From positions 1 to 45,555 of the IMG/VR virus record IMGVR_UViG_3300030090_004249: DNA of 45,555 bases. One strand, given 5' to 3'. Within the stretch, counting starts at the first letter, position 1. Each line of letters starts with the position of its first letter. The notes under the pieces were generated by a model. That model was given only the letters and a program-made list of their open reading frames with translations. It was not told the origin of the DNA and searched no databases. Source of the DNA: a virus. This document shows, one piece after another, positions 29,097 to 37,224 of the stretch. The position numbers were made by a program, and so were the translations under genes.

Positions 29097-32000
29097 TATT
29101 CATCTTCCCCAATTAGCTTGTATATGTCTGTGTACTTAGACTCTTTATGTTCCCAGTAAGGTGTAAGCGACTTAATCATTCTTTCGTGTTCGGTTAAAAC
29201 GTTGCTTACAGGGCTTTCCCAGAAGCTGTCATTGCCCATGCTTCTATTATAGCCAACGATCTCTCCTGGATTATCGCCTGTTTGATTGTAAATTCTTATG
29301 ACGTTTCCTTTTTGATAAGGATCTGCAACTTCATCTAATTGGCCGGTGTCAGCAACACCTTCAAAAGGATTGCTAGGTTTCATAGACGTAAGACCCCTAT
29401 CCACAAATTGTTGCAGCTTCGCATACCAAGGAACATTCGGCATACTCAACGCATCCCAGGCTGTAGCACCCTTGAAAGGTTCAGGCTTAATGTAATTACC
29501 GTGATCTCTCTCGGTAAACATCGGCTTGTCCTTAAAGTTCTTATCGACAATAGCCTTGTGGTCGGTAACAGCATGTTTGTTATCATCAACGCTTCTTACG
29601 TCACGAAGGGCCTGAACGTAATCGCCCCAGTTCTTCCACTTCTCACCAAAGTTTTCAATTCCAGTATCCTCTTCTCTTACAGCAGTCCCTGTGTGTTTGT
29701 TCGTTAGGGTTCTTGAGTCTGGATTCCATTTCCAATAGCGTCGATTGCTGTAAGGGGTAGCATCATAAATTTCTTTTATCTTTTCTGGTGTATTCTTTCC
29801 GATGAACTTCTTGGAATCGACATCGCTGCGAAGCCTCAATGTTTGATAGTTAGGGGACCTAACAAAGCCACTGCCCAAGGTGTCATAATCTCCCACGTTA
29901 CCAAACACACCCTCAATACCATAATGCACACCCATTAATGGGTTCATAAGGCTCTTGACGGTACCACTAGCCATCTCTCCTGCGCCTTCTACGGACGCTG
30001 CTTGGCCAGTGTAGTCAGACCAGCCGGGCATATGGAACATTCCGTAAGGGGTAAGATCTGATTCTGGCTCATCTATGTAAGAGTCGGTACCAGCTTGTGT
30101 CTCAAGTCTGTACTGAGGCATCCAGCCCATATCCTCTTTGCTAGATTTTTCGAGTACATTGATAGACCTTCCAAATGCACCTTCGGGCCCACCCTCTCTC
30201 ATCTTGGTGTACTCATTAAGGTTTCTTCGCATTGTCTTGTAGTTAGGGTGTGATTCTACGCTGCTATACTGACCTGATTGGACACCAGCGACAAGCTCGT
30301 CTCTAAGATCGAACAGTCTCTGTCCTTGCTCAGGGGTAATGTATTGAACTTTTACACCATCTGGGCCATCAGTATTGTTGCCTGCAAGGTGAAGTATCAA
30401 CTGGTTGTAATCTGCAACATCTCGACCTAATACAAGATCTTTTGGCGTTCCATACTTTGCATATTCCTTAGCGGTAATTGCGCCCTTACTTAACTCAAAC
30501 AAATCGCCGCCTAAACTTATCAGCCCTCCAGCGGTAGGCTTGAAAGAGGCTGCTTTCTCAATGCCAGCCTTGCCCCAGGCTATCGGTCGACCAGCTTTAG
30601 TTTTGCTAAAGTCGTCTATCGCTGTCTGCAGCTTGTTGAGGCTTGACCCTACATTGGTTCTTCTTGTTAGAAGCTCTGACATTCTAGATGGAGGGCCTTT
30701 TAACTCAGGGTTAGAATCCCACATGGAGTCCCAAGCGCCTTTAATTTTACCTCCGGTTTTCTTAACACCTTCTATTGGAGCTGTTACTACAGCCTTTGCT
30801 CCAGATGCCATTCTGTCGCGTAGGCTTTTGTTTACTTCTTCAGGGGCTGCAGCCTCTGGTGATGCTGCCTCTAAATCAAACGCATCATTAGTTGAAGAGA
30901 AAGCATCTCGAAGCTCTTGGTTTCTAGCTTCTTTTGCAGCTATTTCCTCTGGAGTCATTGGAACATTAGCACCAAAATCTTCCGGCGTGTAACGGAACAT
31001 CGGGTTAATCCTTGGCCCGGCCTGCTCACCTAATACTGCCCCTGCGTCTAGAGGGAATCCAGTATCCATCGGAAGTATTGATTGTGGTCTAGCTGGAGAT
31101 AGGTTGCGAATCATGCCTTCTGGTGTGCTCTGCATTTGAACTACTCGTCTTTTAGATTGACCTTCTAGCGCCTGAACAACACCAGCTTCCTCCATCTTTC
31201 TCATAAGGGCACTGGCCTGCCCAAACCCAATACCCAATGCTCTCTGTAAATCGGCTGTGCCAATATCAGTTTTACCTTTTGTGAGTTCAACTGCTTCGTC
31301 ATACCTAGGAACATTTCTCCAGGCATAGTCATGAGGAATCCTATCTGAAACATGACCAGCAAAATTACCTTGCGCACCAGTGAGATTGCTTATCTTCATG
31401 TCTAATGACGACCCAGGGGCATTTCTTATGGCTTGTGCTAGTCCCTTATAGTCTAGTTCTCCATCGGCGTTATAAAATTTCTTTAGTTCTGGATGCCTTT
31501 CTGCCATGCCTTCCAAGACTTCGCCTTCCGCATGTGCTATATCAGCCCAAATCGGCTCCCGATCGTATTCGTCTTCGGACAGGGCATCGTCTTCTAGTGT
31601 CACGACAAACCAATCCTTCCCTTCACTGCGATTACCTGGAGTCATGTCTGCAAGGTAATCCATCGCCATGGCAAGGGCGTCATCATCAATTTTATATTTG
31701 TCTTGGCCAGCAAGCAGTCTCAGTACAGACCTTAATTCCGCTTCCTGTGGCGACACATCATGCCTAGCGTTCCACTTCTCAACAAATTCATTAAAGCTGT
31801 CCGCTTGAGCCTGTTCTGTTTTTGCCCTTAATCCTTCGGTTTCAGGGATTATATCCCACGAACCACCTTCTTCCGTTTGTAAGTCTAGCCTTGGCTGCAA
31901 GTGCATCCAGTTGAGCTTACCCGTAAGAGGCTTTTGCATTCTGTAATCAACATAGTCCCGTGCATTCAGGAAGTCGTCGTGGCCATAACCAGCAGCATAC

Positions 32001-33769
32001 TCTCTTGGCTGAACACCAAATGGTTTGCCAGTCCACCGCTCTCCATGAGGGCCAAAGATTCTATCGTAGGTTGTGTCGAGAGGCACTTCTGGGTTTACTA
32101 TTTCAGGCTGCTTTGTATTGATAGCAAGCTCTGGATTTTGCTGAAGAGCTTCAAAGCCCCGATTGTAATCACCAATTAATGTTCTTATTACGTCAGCTTG
32201 AGGCCATTCATAAGCAGATCCAGACCCCGCTGGGATCTTTATTGTTTGCTTAAAGGCATTTTTAAGAACATCATCGGGAATATCAACCTTACCCCGTGCG
32301 CCCTTATTCCACATATACAGGTAATCAAGAGGGGAGTGAGCCGACTTTTCCTTTCCTGTGTAATCTATGGTTGTTTCATGTTTGTCAGTTTTGGGATTCC
32401 AAACCATTTGCTGCTGTCGCCCCTGCCCAAGAAGCAATTCGGGCTGGTCTGCAAATGACTGCACAGTAGCAGTTTTGACTCGATTGATCTCGCCAACCAG
32501 CTTCATGATTTCGCTCTCGCTCAGCGGAGGTATGCCGGTAGCACCCTGCAATGTAGCTGCCAATCGTTCGCCTGGACTAAGCTGCTCTATAGGGCGTGTG
32601 TTTACGGTTGGATCGAACCGCTTTTTATCACCCATGTTTTCTATAAAGGCGGCTTCGGTGTCTACCTTGTATCCCTCTGAGGCTGATGCAGCGTCTGGGT
32701 CTTGCTCAAAAGGTATATCGGAATTGACAAGTGCCCTCATAAGAACTTTGTCTGGATCCTCAAAGGTGGTCGTGCCTTCGACAACAGCGGGCTCATATTT
32801 ACCTGCTCTTTGTGAAACTCCTGTTAGAGATTGATCGGCAATCCCTGTTGCCATTTGATTTACAAGATCTTCACTTGTAGCTCCAGAGAACTTTCCTCCA
32901 GCTTGCGCATCTCTAATCTTGCCAGCTATTGTTTTAGTTCCGGCTGGCGTGCCTGCTGTATTCTCCATATAGTTCAGGACATTTTGTTTAATTTCGTTGT
33001 GAGCTTGTATACCTCGGTCGTAAACAATATCCCTCAATGCCTCTAGCTGCTTCTCGAGGCTATCCATGCCTCCAATACGCTTTAACTGGGACGCGCTTAA
33101 GATGTTGGTTTTCTTACCGGCGGGAACATCGCCAGGTCTTCCGCTGTGAGGAGTAAGGCCAAGGGAGTGTTCCATGAATTGATGTTGCCCAGGATCAAGA
33201 GCATCCATTATTGTTGCGGGTATTGCTTCTGGGTTGCTTACGCCGTATGAACCAAACGGGAGTTGATTGCCGTATTCAGTTGGTATTCCCGGTGCACCCA
33301 CGGCTTCTATTGCGTGTTCTATACCTGGATCTATAGCTTTAGATGTAAGGCCTCCTGTCCTAGGATTTTCCTGCCATCTTGATTTCATAAGATCTGCGTG
33401 ATCTTCTGGGCTAAGAACACCTGCTGGAATTAATGGTAATAGCTCAGCTACATCTACTCCTTGGCTGGCAGCCGCTTTAATACCCTCAATTAAAGCCTGC
33501 TTGTTTGGATAGCCACCATAAAACTCCTTGCCGCTTAGCGCACTACCCTTCATTGCCTCTCGGATAGCCCGTTCTTGCGGGCTCATAGGAACAGGGGGGG
33601 CCTGTGAATACCTAGGGTCTGCTTTGAAAGTGCTTGGGTACCTGCCTATTCCTGGCTCTTGATACCCGAATAACTTCTTACCCATCTCTGCGGCTTGTTG
33701 ATTTCTGATTAGCTGTTCTGGATCCATGGGTAGGTTACTCGTTAAATCTGATCGATTAGTAGGAGGCAT
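29096..33769 (-). CDS. Giant virion protein with embedded FtsK-gamma-like winged helix, 1557 aa
   Basis: ATG 33769 follows the previous stop by 3 nt. The chain is mostly long polar helices and loops with no membrane segment. Residues about 820-878 (RYDEAVELTKGKTDIGTADL, then QRALGIGFGQASALMRKMEE, then AGVVQALEG) match the gamma domain of the FtsK/SpoIIIE translocase: an L-Q-R-A-L-x-I-G recognition helix, A-x-x-L-M-x-x-M-E-x-x-G-V-V. Known: that domain reads polar motifs and activates XerCD at dif. No FtsK motor is present here. Residues 1-810 include Pro-rich and Gln-rich segments; 960-1557 contain Tyr/Trp/Asn-rich segments. Inference: an ejected or internal protein that contacts DNA or host XerD through this domain. 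Confidence 0.75.
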   Translation of the reverse strand: MPPTNRSDLTSNLPMDPEQLIRNQQAAEMGKKLFGYQEPGIGRYPSTFKADPRYSQAPPVPMSPQERAIREAMKGSALSGKEFYGGYPNKQALIEGIKAAASQGVDVAELLPLIPAGVLSPEDHADLMKSRWQENPRTGGLTSKAIDPGIEHAIEAVGAPGIPTEYGNQLPFGSYGVSNPEAIPATIMDALDPGQHQFMEHSLGLTPHSGRPGDVPAGKKTNILSASQLKRIGGMDSLEKQLEALRDIVYDRGIQAHNEIKQNVLNYMENTAGTPAGTKTIAGKIRDAQAGGKFSGATSEDLVNQMATGIADQSLTGVSQRAGKYEPAVVEGTTTFEDPDKVLMRALVNSDIPFEQDPDAASASEGYKVDTEAAFIENMGDKKRFDPTVNTRPIEQLSPGERLAATLQGATGIPPLSESEIMKLVGEINRVKTATVQSFADQPELLLGQGRQQQMVWNPKTDKHETTIDYTGKEKSAHSPLDYLYMWNKGARGKVDIPDDVLKNAFKQTIKIPAGSGSAYEWPQADVIRTLIGDYNRGFEALQQNPELAINTKQPEIVNPEVPLDTTYDRIFGPHGERWTGKPFGVQPREYAAGYGHDDFLNARDYVDYRMQKPLTGKLNWMHLQPRLDLQTEEGGSWDIIPETEGLRAKTEQAQADSFNEFVEKWNARHDVSPQEAELRSVLRLLAGQDKYKIDDDALAMAMDYLADMTPGNRSEGKDWFVVTLEDDALSEDEYDREPIWADIAHAEGEVLEGMAERHPELKKFYNADGELDYKGLAQAIRNAPGSSLDMKISNLTGAQGNFAGHVSDRIPHDYAWRNVPRYDEAVELTKGKTDIGTADLQRALGIGFGQASALMRKMEEAGVVQALEGQSKRRVVQMQSTPEGMIRNLSPARPQSILPMDTGFPLDAGAVLGEQAGPRINPMFRYTPEDFGANVPMTPEEIAAKEARNQELRDAFSSTNDAFDLEAASPEAAAPEEVNKSLRDRMASGAKAVVTAPIEGVKKTGGKIKGAWDSMWDSNPELKGPPSRMSELLTRRTNVGSSLNKLQTAIDDFSKTKAGRPIAWGKAGIEKAASFKPTAGGLISLGGDLFELSKGAITAKEYAKYGTPKDLVLGRDVADYNQLILHLAGNNTDGPDGVKVQYITPEQGQRLFDLRDELVAGVQSGQYSSVESHPNYKTMRRNLNEYTKMREGGPEGAFGRSINVLEKSSKEDMGWMPQYRLETQAGTDSYIDEPESDLTPYGMFHMPGWSDYTGQAASVEGAGEMASGTVKSLMNPLMGVHYGIEGVFGNVGDYDTLGSGFVRSPNYQTLRLRSDVDSKKFIGKNTPEKIKEIYDATPYSNRRYWKWNPDSRTLTNKHTGTAVREEDTGIENFGEKWKNWGDYVQALRDVRSVDDNKHAVTDHKAIVDKNFKDKPMFTERDHGNYIKPEPFKGATAWDALSMPNVPWYAKLQQFVDRGLTSMKPSNPFEGVADTGQLDEVADPYQKGNVIRIYNQTGDNPGEIVGYNRSMGNDSFWESPVSNVLTEHERMIKSLTPYWEHKESKYTDIYKLIGEDE

Positions 33770-33772
33770 GGC

Positions 33773-34414
33773 TTACCACCCCCCGCCTAGACCCATGTCA
33801 CCGCCTGGAATTCCGGGGATTCCTGGGATTCCACCACCGAATCCACCGCTAAACTGACCCATCATGTCTCGCAAGTTACCCTGCATTAAGTTGTACATAT
33901 CCATCTGGTTCTGCATCATCATGCGATCGTACTGGCTTTGTGCTTCCAGACCGGCAGCTTGGTATCTTGCCTGTGCGTCCAGTAAAGCGTTATCTAGTGC
34001 TGTGCGGTTATCTATGCGGTCCTGCATGTATGACAGATTGTTTAAGAAATCCTGATCTTGCATTGAGCTTACGTTCTGGCGATGCTCAGCATCCTTTAGC
34101 CTTTGGTCAAACTCCGTGCCTAGTTTTGCGTGCATCACATTTCCTAGGTTCCGTGCATTAGTAAAATCTTTTTCATGCTTAGTCCCAGCGTCAGTAGAGA
34201 AGCCAGGCGACGTTACCCATTCGCCTGGATCTTGATATGCTTTTGCCATTGCACGGTTTTTTTCACGCTGCTTAGCACCTCCGCGCTTACGGACTTTCAT
34301 AGCTTCCGTAAATCTAGAGCTAACAGGTATACCTTCTTTTTGCAGCTTGTCTTCGTCGAAACCAAGGCCTCTACGCCTTTCGGAATGCCCGAATCCACCT
34401 GTAATACTTTGCAT
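33773..34414 (-). CDS. Helical virion-operon protein with Gly/Ile/Pro tail, 213 aa
   Basis: Not recognised. ATG 34414 follows AAAGGA and is preceded by palindrome copy 4. Residues 1-60 are basic (GGAKQREKNRAMAKAYQDPG). Residues 85-175 form a long Gln/Met/Asn-rich helix (EAQSQYDRMMMQNQMDMYNL). The last 35 are Gly/Ile/Pro repeats (GGGIPGIPGIPGGDMGLGGG). A helix with a glycine-rich tail resembles small scaffold or internal-core proteins, but this is inference. As the first gene after the palindrome, it may be the first gene of a separately controlled sub-operon with the 1557-, 258- and 1291-aa genes. Confidence 0.65.
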   Translation of the reverse strand: MQSITGGFGHSERRRGLGFDEDKLQKEGIPVSSRFTEAMKVRKRGGAKQREKNRAMAKAYQDPGEWVTSPGFSTDAGTKHEKDFTNARNLGNVMHAKLGTEFDQRLKDAEHRQNVSSMQDQDFLNNLSYMQDRIDNRTALDNALLDAQARYQAAGLEAQSQYDRMMMQNQMDMYNLMQGNLRDMMGQFSGGFGGGIPGIPGIPGGDMGLGGGW

Positions 34415-34427
34415 TTCAAAATCCTTT

Positions 34428-34448
34428 AAGATGACATTTTGTCATGTT
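34428..34448. promoter_or_regulatory. 21-bp palindrome, copy 4 of 4
   Basis: Arms AAGATGACA and TGTCATGTT flank TTT; the inner ATGACA/TGTCAT is perfect. It sits in the 32-nt gap between the 701-aa and 213-aa genes and overlaps the stop codon of the former. It is the best-conserved copy and the only gap of this size in the right virion operon. Confidence 0.6.
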
Positions 34449-36552
34449 AGCTATCAATTCCAGGGATGAATCCCTCTCCGCCGCCCATGTCGCCACCCAT
34501 GTCGCCGCCCATGCCTCCACCCATGTCGCCGCCCATGTCGCCGCTTTGTTTAGCCATTTCGTAGGCGTTTAGCCAGTTCTCTGCATACCAAATAGCGTCT
34601 TCAATCGGCTCAAAGGGTCGAACAAAATACATTAGGTTTTCGCCAGTATCAGGAGGCAGGTTTATGAACTTACTTGTCCAGCTAAATTCTTCCCAGTTTG
34701 CCTCATCCATTCGAGGATCAGGGCCAGTAACAATAGGCTCTCCCGTCTTGGGGTGATGCGATAATATATTTTGAGTATTACCACCCCAAACACTCTGAGG
34801 ACCTTCAACAATGTATATCCTGTCTCCATCGGCATTTATATAAGACATCTTAGGAAGTCCCGGATATTGTTGGTCTCTGTCTGGCCGCTTAAACCCACCA
34901 ATGTCCAAAATGCGATTATCTTCTGGCATACTCTCTTCAATTTGAATCTCGCCTATAAGTCTTTTTCCCCGGAAAGTAATAGGTTCATCTAAAAGAATTT
35001 GAGCTGTGTGATGTGGCGACCAGTGGCTAACTGATATGATTTCGCCAGTTTCAGGGTGAAAAATAAACATCCCTGGATGATCTTCTTTTAACTGTGCTGG
35101 AGTCTTGCTTCTAAGCAGATCTAATCTATCACGAAGAAATCTCTCGTGCTCATCCGCCATGGCTCTGTTCCAGTGCGTACCGATCTGGTCTTCTCGAATA
35201 TTTCTTAGTTGGTCAATATCCTCATCGGTTACGCCCCAAAGGTTTTTCCAAGTAGCATACACTTCTTCTGTTTCAGGAGCATTTAGCCTCCACTTCATTG
35301 ACTCGAAGGGACTGTTCCCGTAAATAGGATTCCAGTCTTCGTCCCAGTCTATGATTGGCTTGCTGAATGCCCGATGGTAGAGCCTTGAAACTTGCAGTTC
35401 TTTGTCAGCGAATGCGCTGTCAGGGCCAATATTCATGTGAAAGACTTTGTTTAGCAAGTCTGACTCACCACCTTGATAGCCTCTTTCCCAAGGATCTTCA
35501 GGATCACCCCAGCTACCATAGTGGCTTCCCATTCCATAGTTTCCAAACTCAAGCTCTCGCCATTTGTCACTACTGAAGCCACCTATACCGCCAGGGGTGG
35601 CCCACTGCTTAGAAAAGCGGGCTTCCATCGCCGCTATTTCTTCTTCGCTAGCGTTAGGGTGCTCTCTTAGCCATCGCTCAAACAACTGCTGCACCATTGG
35701 AGACCCATAAGGATTGGCTGGGCCTATTCCAAACTGGCTGTGCCATTGGTGGGTTAGGGGGTCGTGAGGTATTACTGGAGCAGCTTGGTCAAACCACTGC
35801 TGTTGATAGTCATACCAGCTATCACCAAGCTCTTCATTTAGACCTCGTTGATATTGTTGGATTTGATTTCCAACACCATACTCCCAAGTCTTGGCTTGGC
35901 CGTACTGATCGTATTCGTCACCCCACTGGTAATCTCCCTGCTCTAAGCTAAATGGAGAACCTCCCCCCTGCTGGCCACCTTCTTCAGGCATTTCCATTGG
36001 AGTATCTTCAACGTCCCATCCAGCGGCACTGCCATCACCCTTAACTGGTGTTCCAGTGCCTGCTCCAGACATTCTACTTCCATCAGAGCCTTGTGTGGCA
36101 CCGCCAGTTTGCCCTGATAAGCCACCGCCGCCAATACCACCGCCAGTGCCGGACAATAAGCTGTCTATTTGTTTTTTGTAATCACCATAATTAGTAGCAC
36201 TAGCAGGAGCTGCACCTGACATTCCACCAGAACTAACTCCACCACCTAACGTAGAGGAGGCTGAAGAGGCAGCGGCGGAAGACGAGGCCTTGCTTGTAGG
36301 AGAAAATAAATTTTGTTTTCTCTGGGGAGTCGATCCCGGTGTTGCCCCTGTGCCGACTGCACCCTGCATTGCCTGCTTCTTTTTTGCGGCAGCAGAGGCA
36401 CCAGTCTGAGCGGCGCCACCTTGTGCGGCTACAGTTGTTGACTTCCCAAAGGCTTGCTTGCTACCAAACGGAGAATAATTACTATTGCCGCTTTTAGCTT
36501 GGTTATTCACTCTGCCGCTATTGTTTTTTCGTTTTGCAAAATCAAATGCCAT
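34447..36552 (-). CDS. Large Gly/Trp/Tyr-rich virion-type protein, 701 aa
   Basis: Not recognised. I choose ATG 36552, which lies 1 nt after the stop of the upstream gene (TAAAATG); an upstream in-frame start would overlap that gene. Residues 1-190 are disordered: Lys/Asn then Ala/Ser/Gly-rich (SSAAASSASSTLGGGVSSGG). Residues 190-660 are Trp/Tyr/Asp-rich and look globular (WKNLWGVTDEDIDQLRNIRE; HPETGEIISVSHWSPHH). The last 40 residues are a GGDM repeat (DMGGDMGGGMGGDMGGDMGG) ending FIPGIDS. Composition recalls the 890-aa gene at the left end, so both may be large virion components. Confidence 0.7.
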   Translation of the reverse strand: MAFDFAKRKNNSGRVNNQAKSGNSNYSPFGSKQAFGKSTTVAAQGGAAQTGASAAAKKKQAMQGAVGTGATPGSTPQRKQNLFSPTSKASSSAAASSASSTLGGGVSSGGMSGAAPASATNYGDYKKQIDSLLSGTGGGIGGGGLSGQTGGATQGSDGSRMSGAGTGTPVKGDGSAAGWDVEDTPMEMPEEGGQQGGGSPFSLEQGDYQWGDEYDQYGQAKTWEYGVGNQIQQYQRGLNEELGDSWYDYQQQWFDQAAPVIPHDPLTHQWHSQFGIGPANPYGSPMVQQLFERWLREHPNASEEEIAAMEARFSKQWATPGGIGGFSSDKWRELEFGNYGMGSHYGSWGDPEDPWERGYQGGESDLLNKVFHMNIGPDSAFADKELQVSRLYHRAFSKPIIDWDEDWNPIYGNSPFESMKWRLNAPETEEVYATWKNLWGVTDEDIDQLRNIREDQIGTHWNRAMADEHERFLRDRLDLLRSKTPAQLKEDHPGMFIFHPETGEIISVSHWSPHHTAQILLDEPITFRGKRLIGEIQIEESMPEDNRILDIGGFKRPDRDQQYPGLPKMSYINADGDRIYIVEGPQSVWGGNTQNILSHHPKTGEPIVTGPDPRMDEANWEEFSWTSKFINLPPDTGENLMYFVRPFEPIEDAIWYAENWLNAYEMAKQSGDMGGDMGGGMGGDMGGDMGGGEGFIPGIDS
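34478..34544 (-). repeat. Tandem 12-nt repeat encoding GGDM units
   Basis: Five to six near-identical 12-nt units (GGCGACATGGGC in gene sense) give repeated Met-Gly-Gly-Asp near the C-terminus of the 701-aa protein. Unit number could change by slippage without breaking the frame. Confidence 0.75.
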
Positions 36553-36553
36553 T

Positions 36554-37216
36554 TTATCGCCCAAGTAATGCTTGTTGTAATGGATGTGTAACACCTGCTT
36601 CTTGAGCAACCTGATTCGCTAAGAAGTCTTCTAGGTTTATGTTTAAGTCTCCGGCAGAAAACCCAGAGGCCGCACTGCCTGCATCATAAAATCCCATTGG
36701 AATTTTTTTTCTTTTAGCTTTTTCAAATTCTGGGAAGTCGGGTGCTTCGTTTGGGAAATCCTCAAACTCAAGGTTTTGGTCTGGTATGCCTGGAATATCC
36801 CATTCAGGGATATCAAATTCAGGCCAATCAAAATCGCCAGGGTCAACAGGGTCGCCATGTATTGGAGGCTCGTAATCATTCCAGCCTTCAGGGTCACCTC
36901 CTAATGGGTCTGACATTGGAGTACCTTGTTCGCCGTACATGTCTATGTCATCGCCTTCTAGGTCAATCATTCCATCATCATCGTAATTGTCAGGCTTATA
37001 GGCAGCAGACATATATGACATAGGAACAGAACTAGATGTAGCGGGAGCCGATGCCATATTTGACGAAGTGCCGCCACCAAGAAGAGCGTCCATCAAATTG
37101 CTACCGCCGGCAAGCAGGCTGTTGTTGCCGCCAGTAAGGAGGTAATCTGATGGCATACCTGACCCACTATTAGGATCTCCATACCCAGTCAAATTGTGCA
37201 TATATGTATCGTTCAC
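36554..37216 (-). CDS. Acidic Asp/Pro/Trp-rich virion-type protein, 220 aa, GTG start
   Basis: Not recognised. GTG 37216 is preceded by AGGA at 7 nt; ATG 37201 is an alternative. Residues 15-75 are Ser/Gly/Met-rich (GGTSSNMASAPATSSSVPMS) and contain NLMDALLGG. Residues 75-160 are very acidic with regular Trp/Phe/Pro (DFDWPEFDIPEWDIPGIPDQ), which may mimic DNA or bind a basic partner. The C-terminus ends THPLQQALLGR, matching the endings of two left-operon genes. Confidence 0.65.
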   Translation of the reverse strand: MNDTYMHNLTGYGDPNSGSGMPSDYLLTGGNNSLLAGGSNLMDALLGGGTSSNMASAPATSSSVPMSYMSAAYKPDNYDDDGMIDLEGDDIDMYGEQGTPMSDPLGGDPEGWNDYEPPIHGDPVDPGDFDWPEFDIPEWDIPGIPDQNLEFEDFPNEAPDFPEFEKAKRKKIPMGFYDAGSAASGFSAGDLNINLEDFLANQVAQEAGVTHPLQQALLGR

Positions 37217-37224
37217 TGTTTTTC

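Noticed and set aside
30540-30992. Long plus-strand ORFs opposite the 1557-aa gene (also 32367-32834)
   Set aside because: They are antisense shadows of a gene with consistent composition and a coupled start; no ribosome-binding sites.
34478-34544. CRISPR-like regular repeats
   Set aside because: They are contiguous 12-nt coding repeats (Met-Gly-Gly-Asp) without unique spacers.
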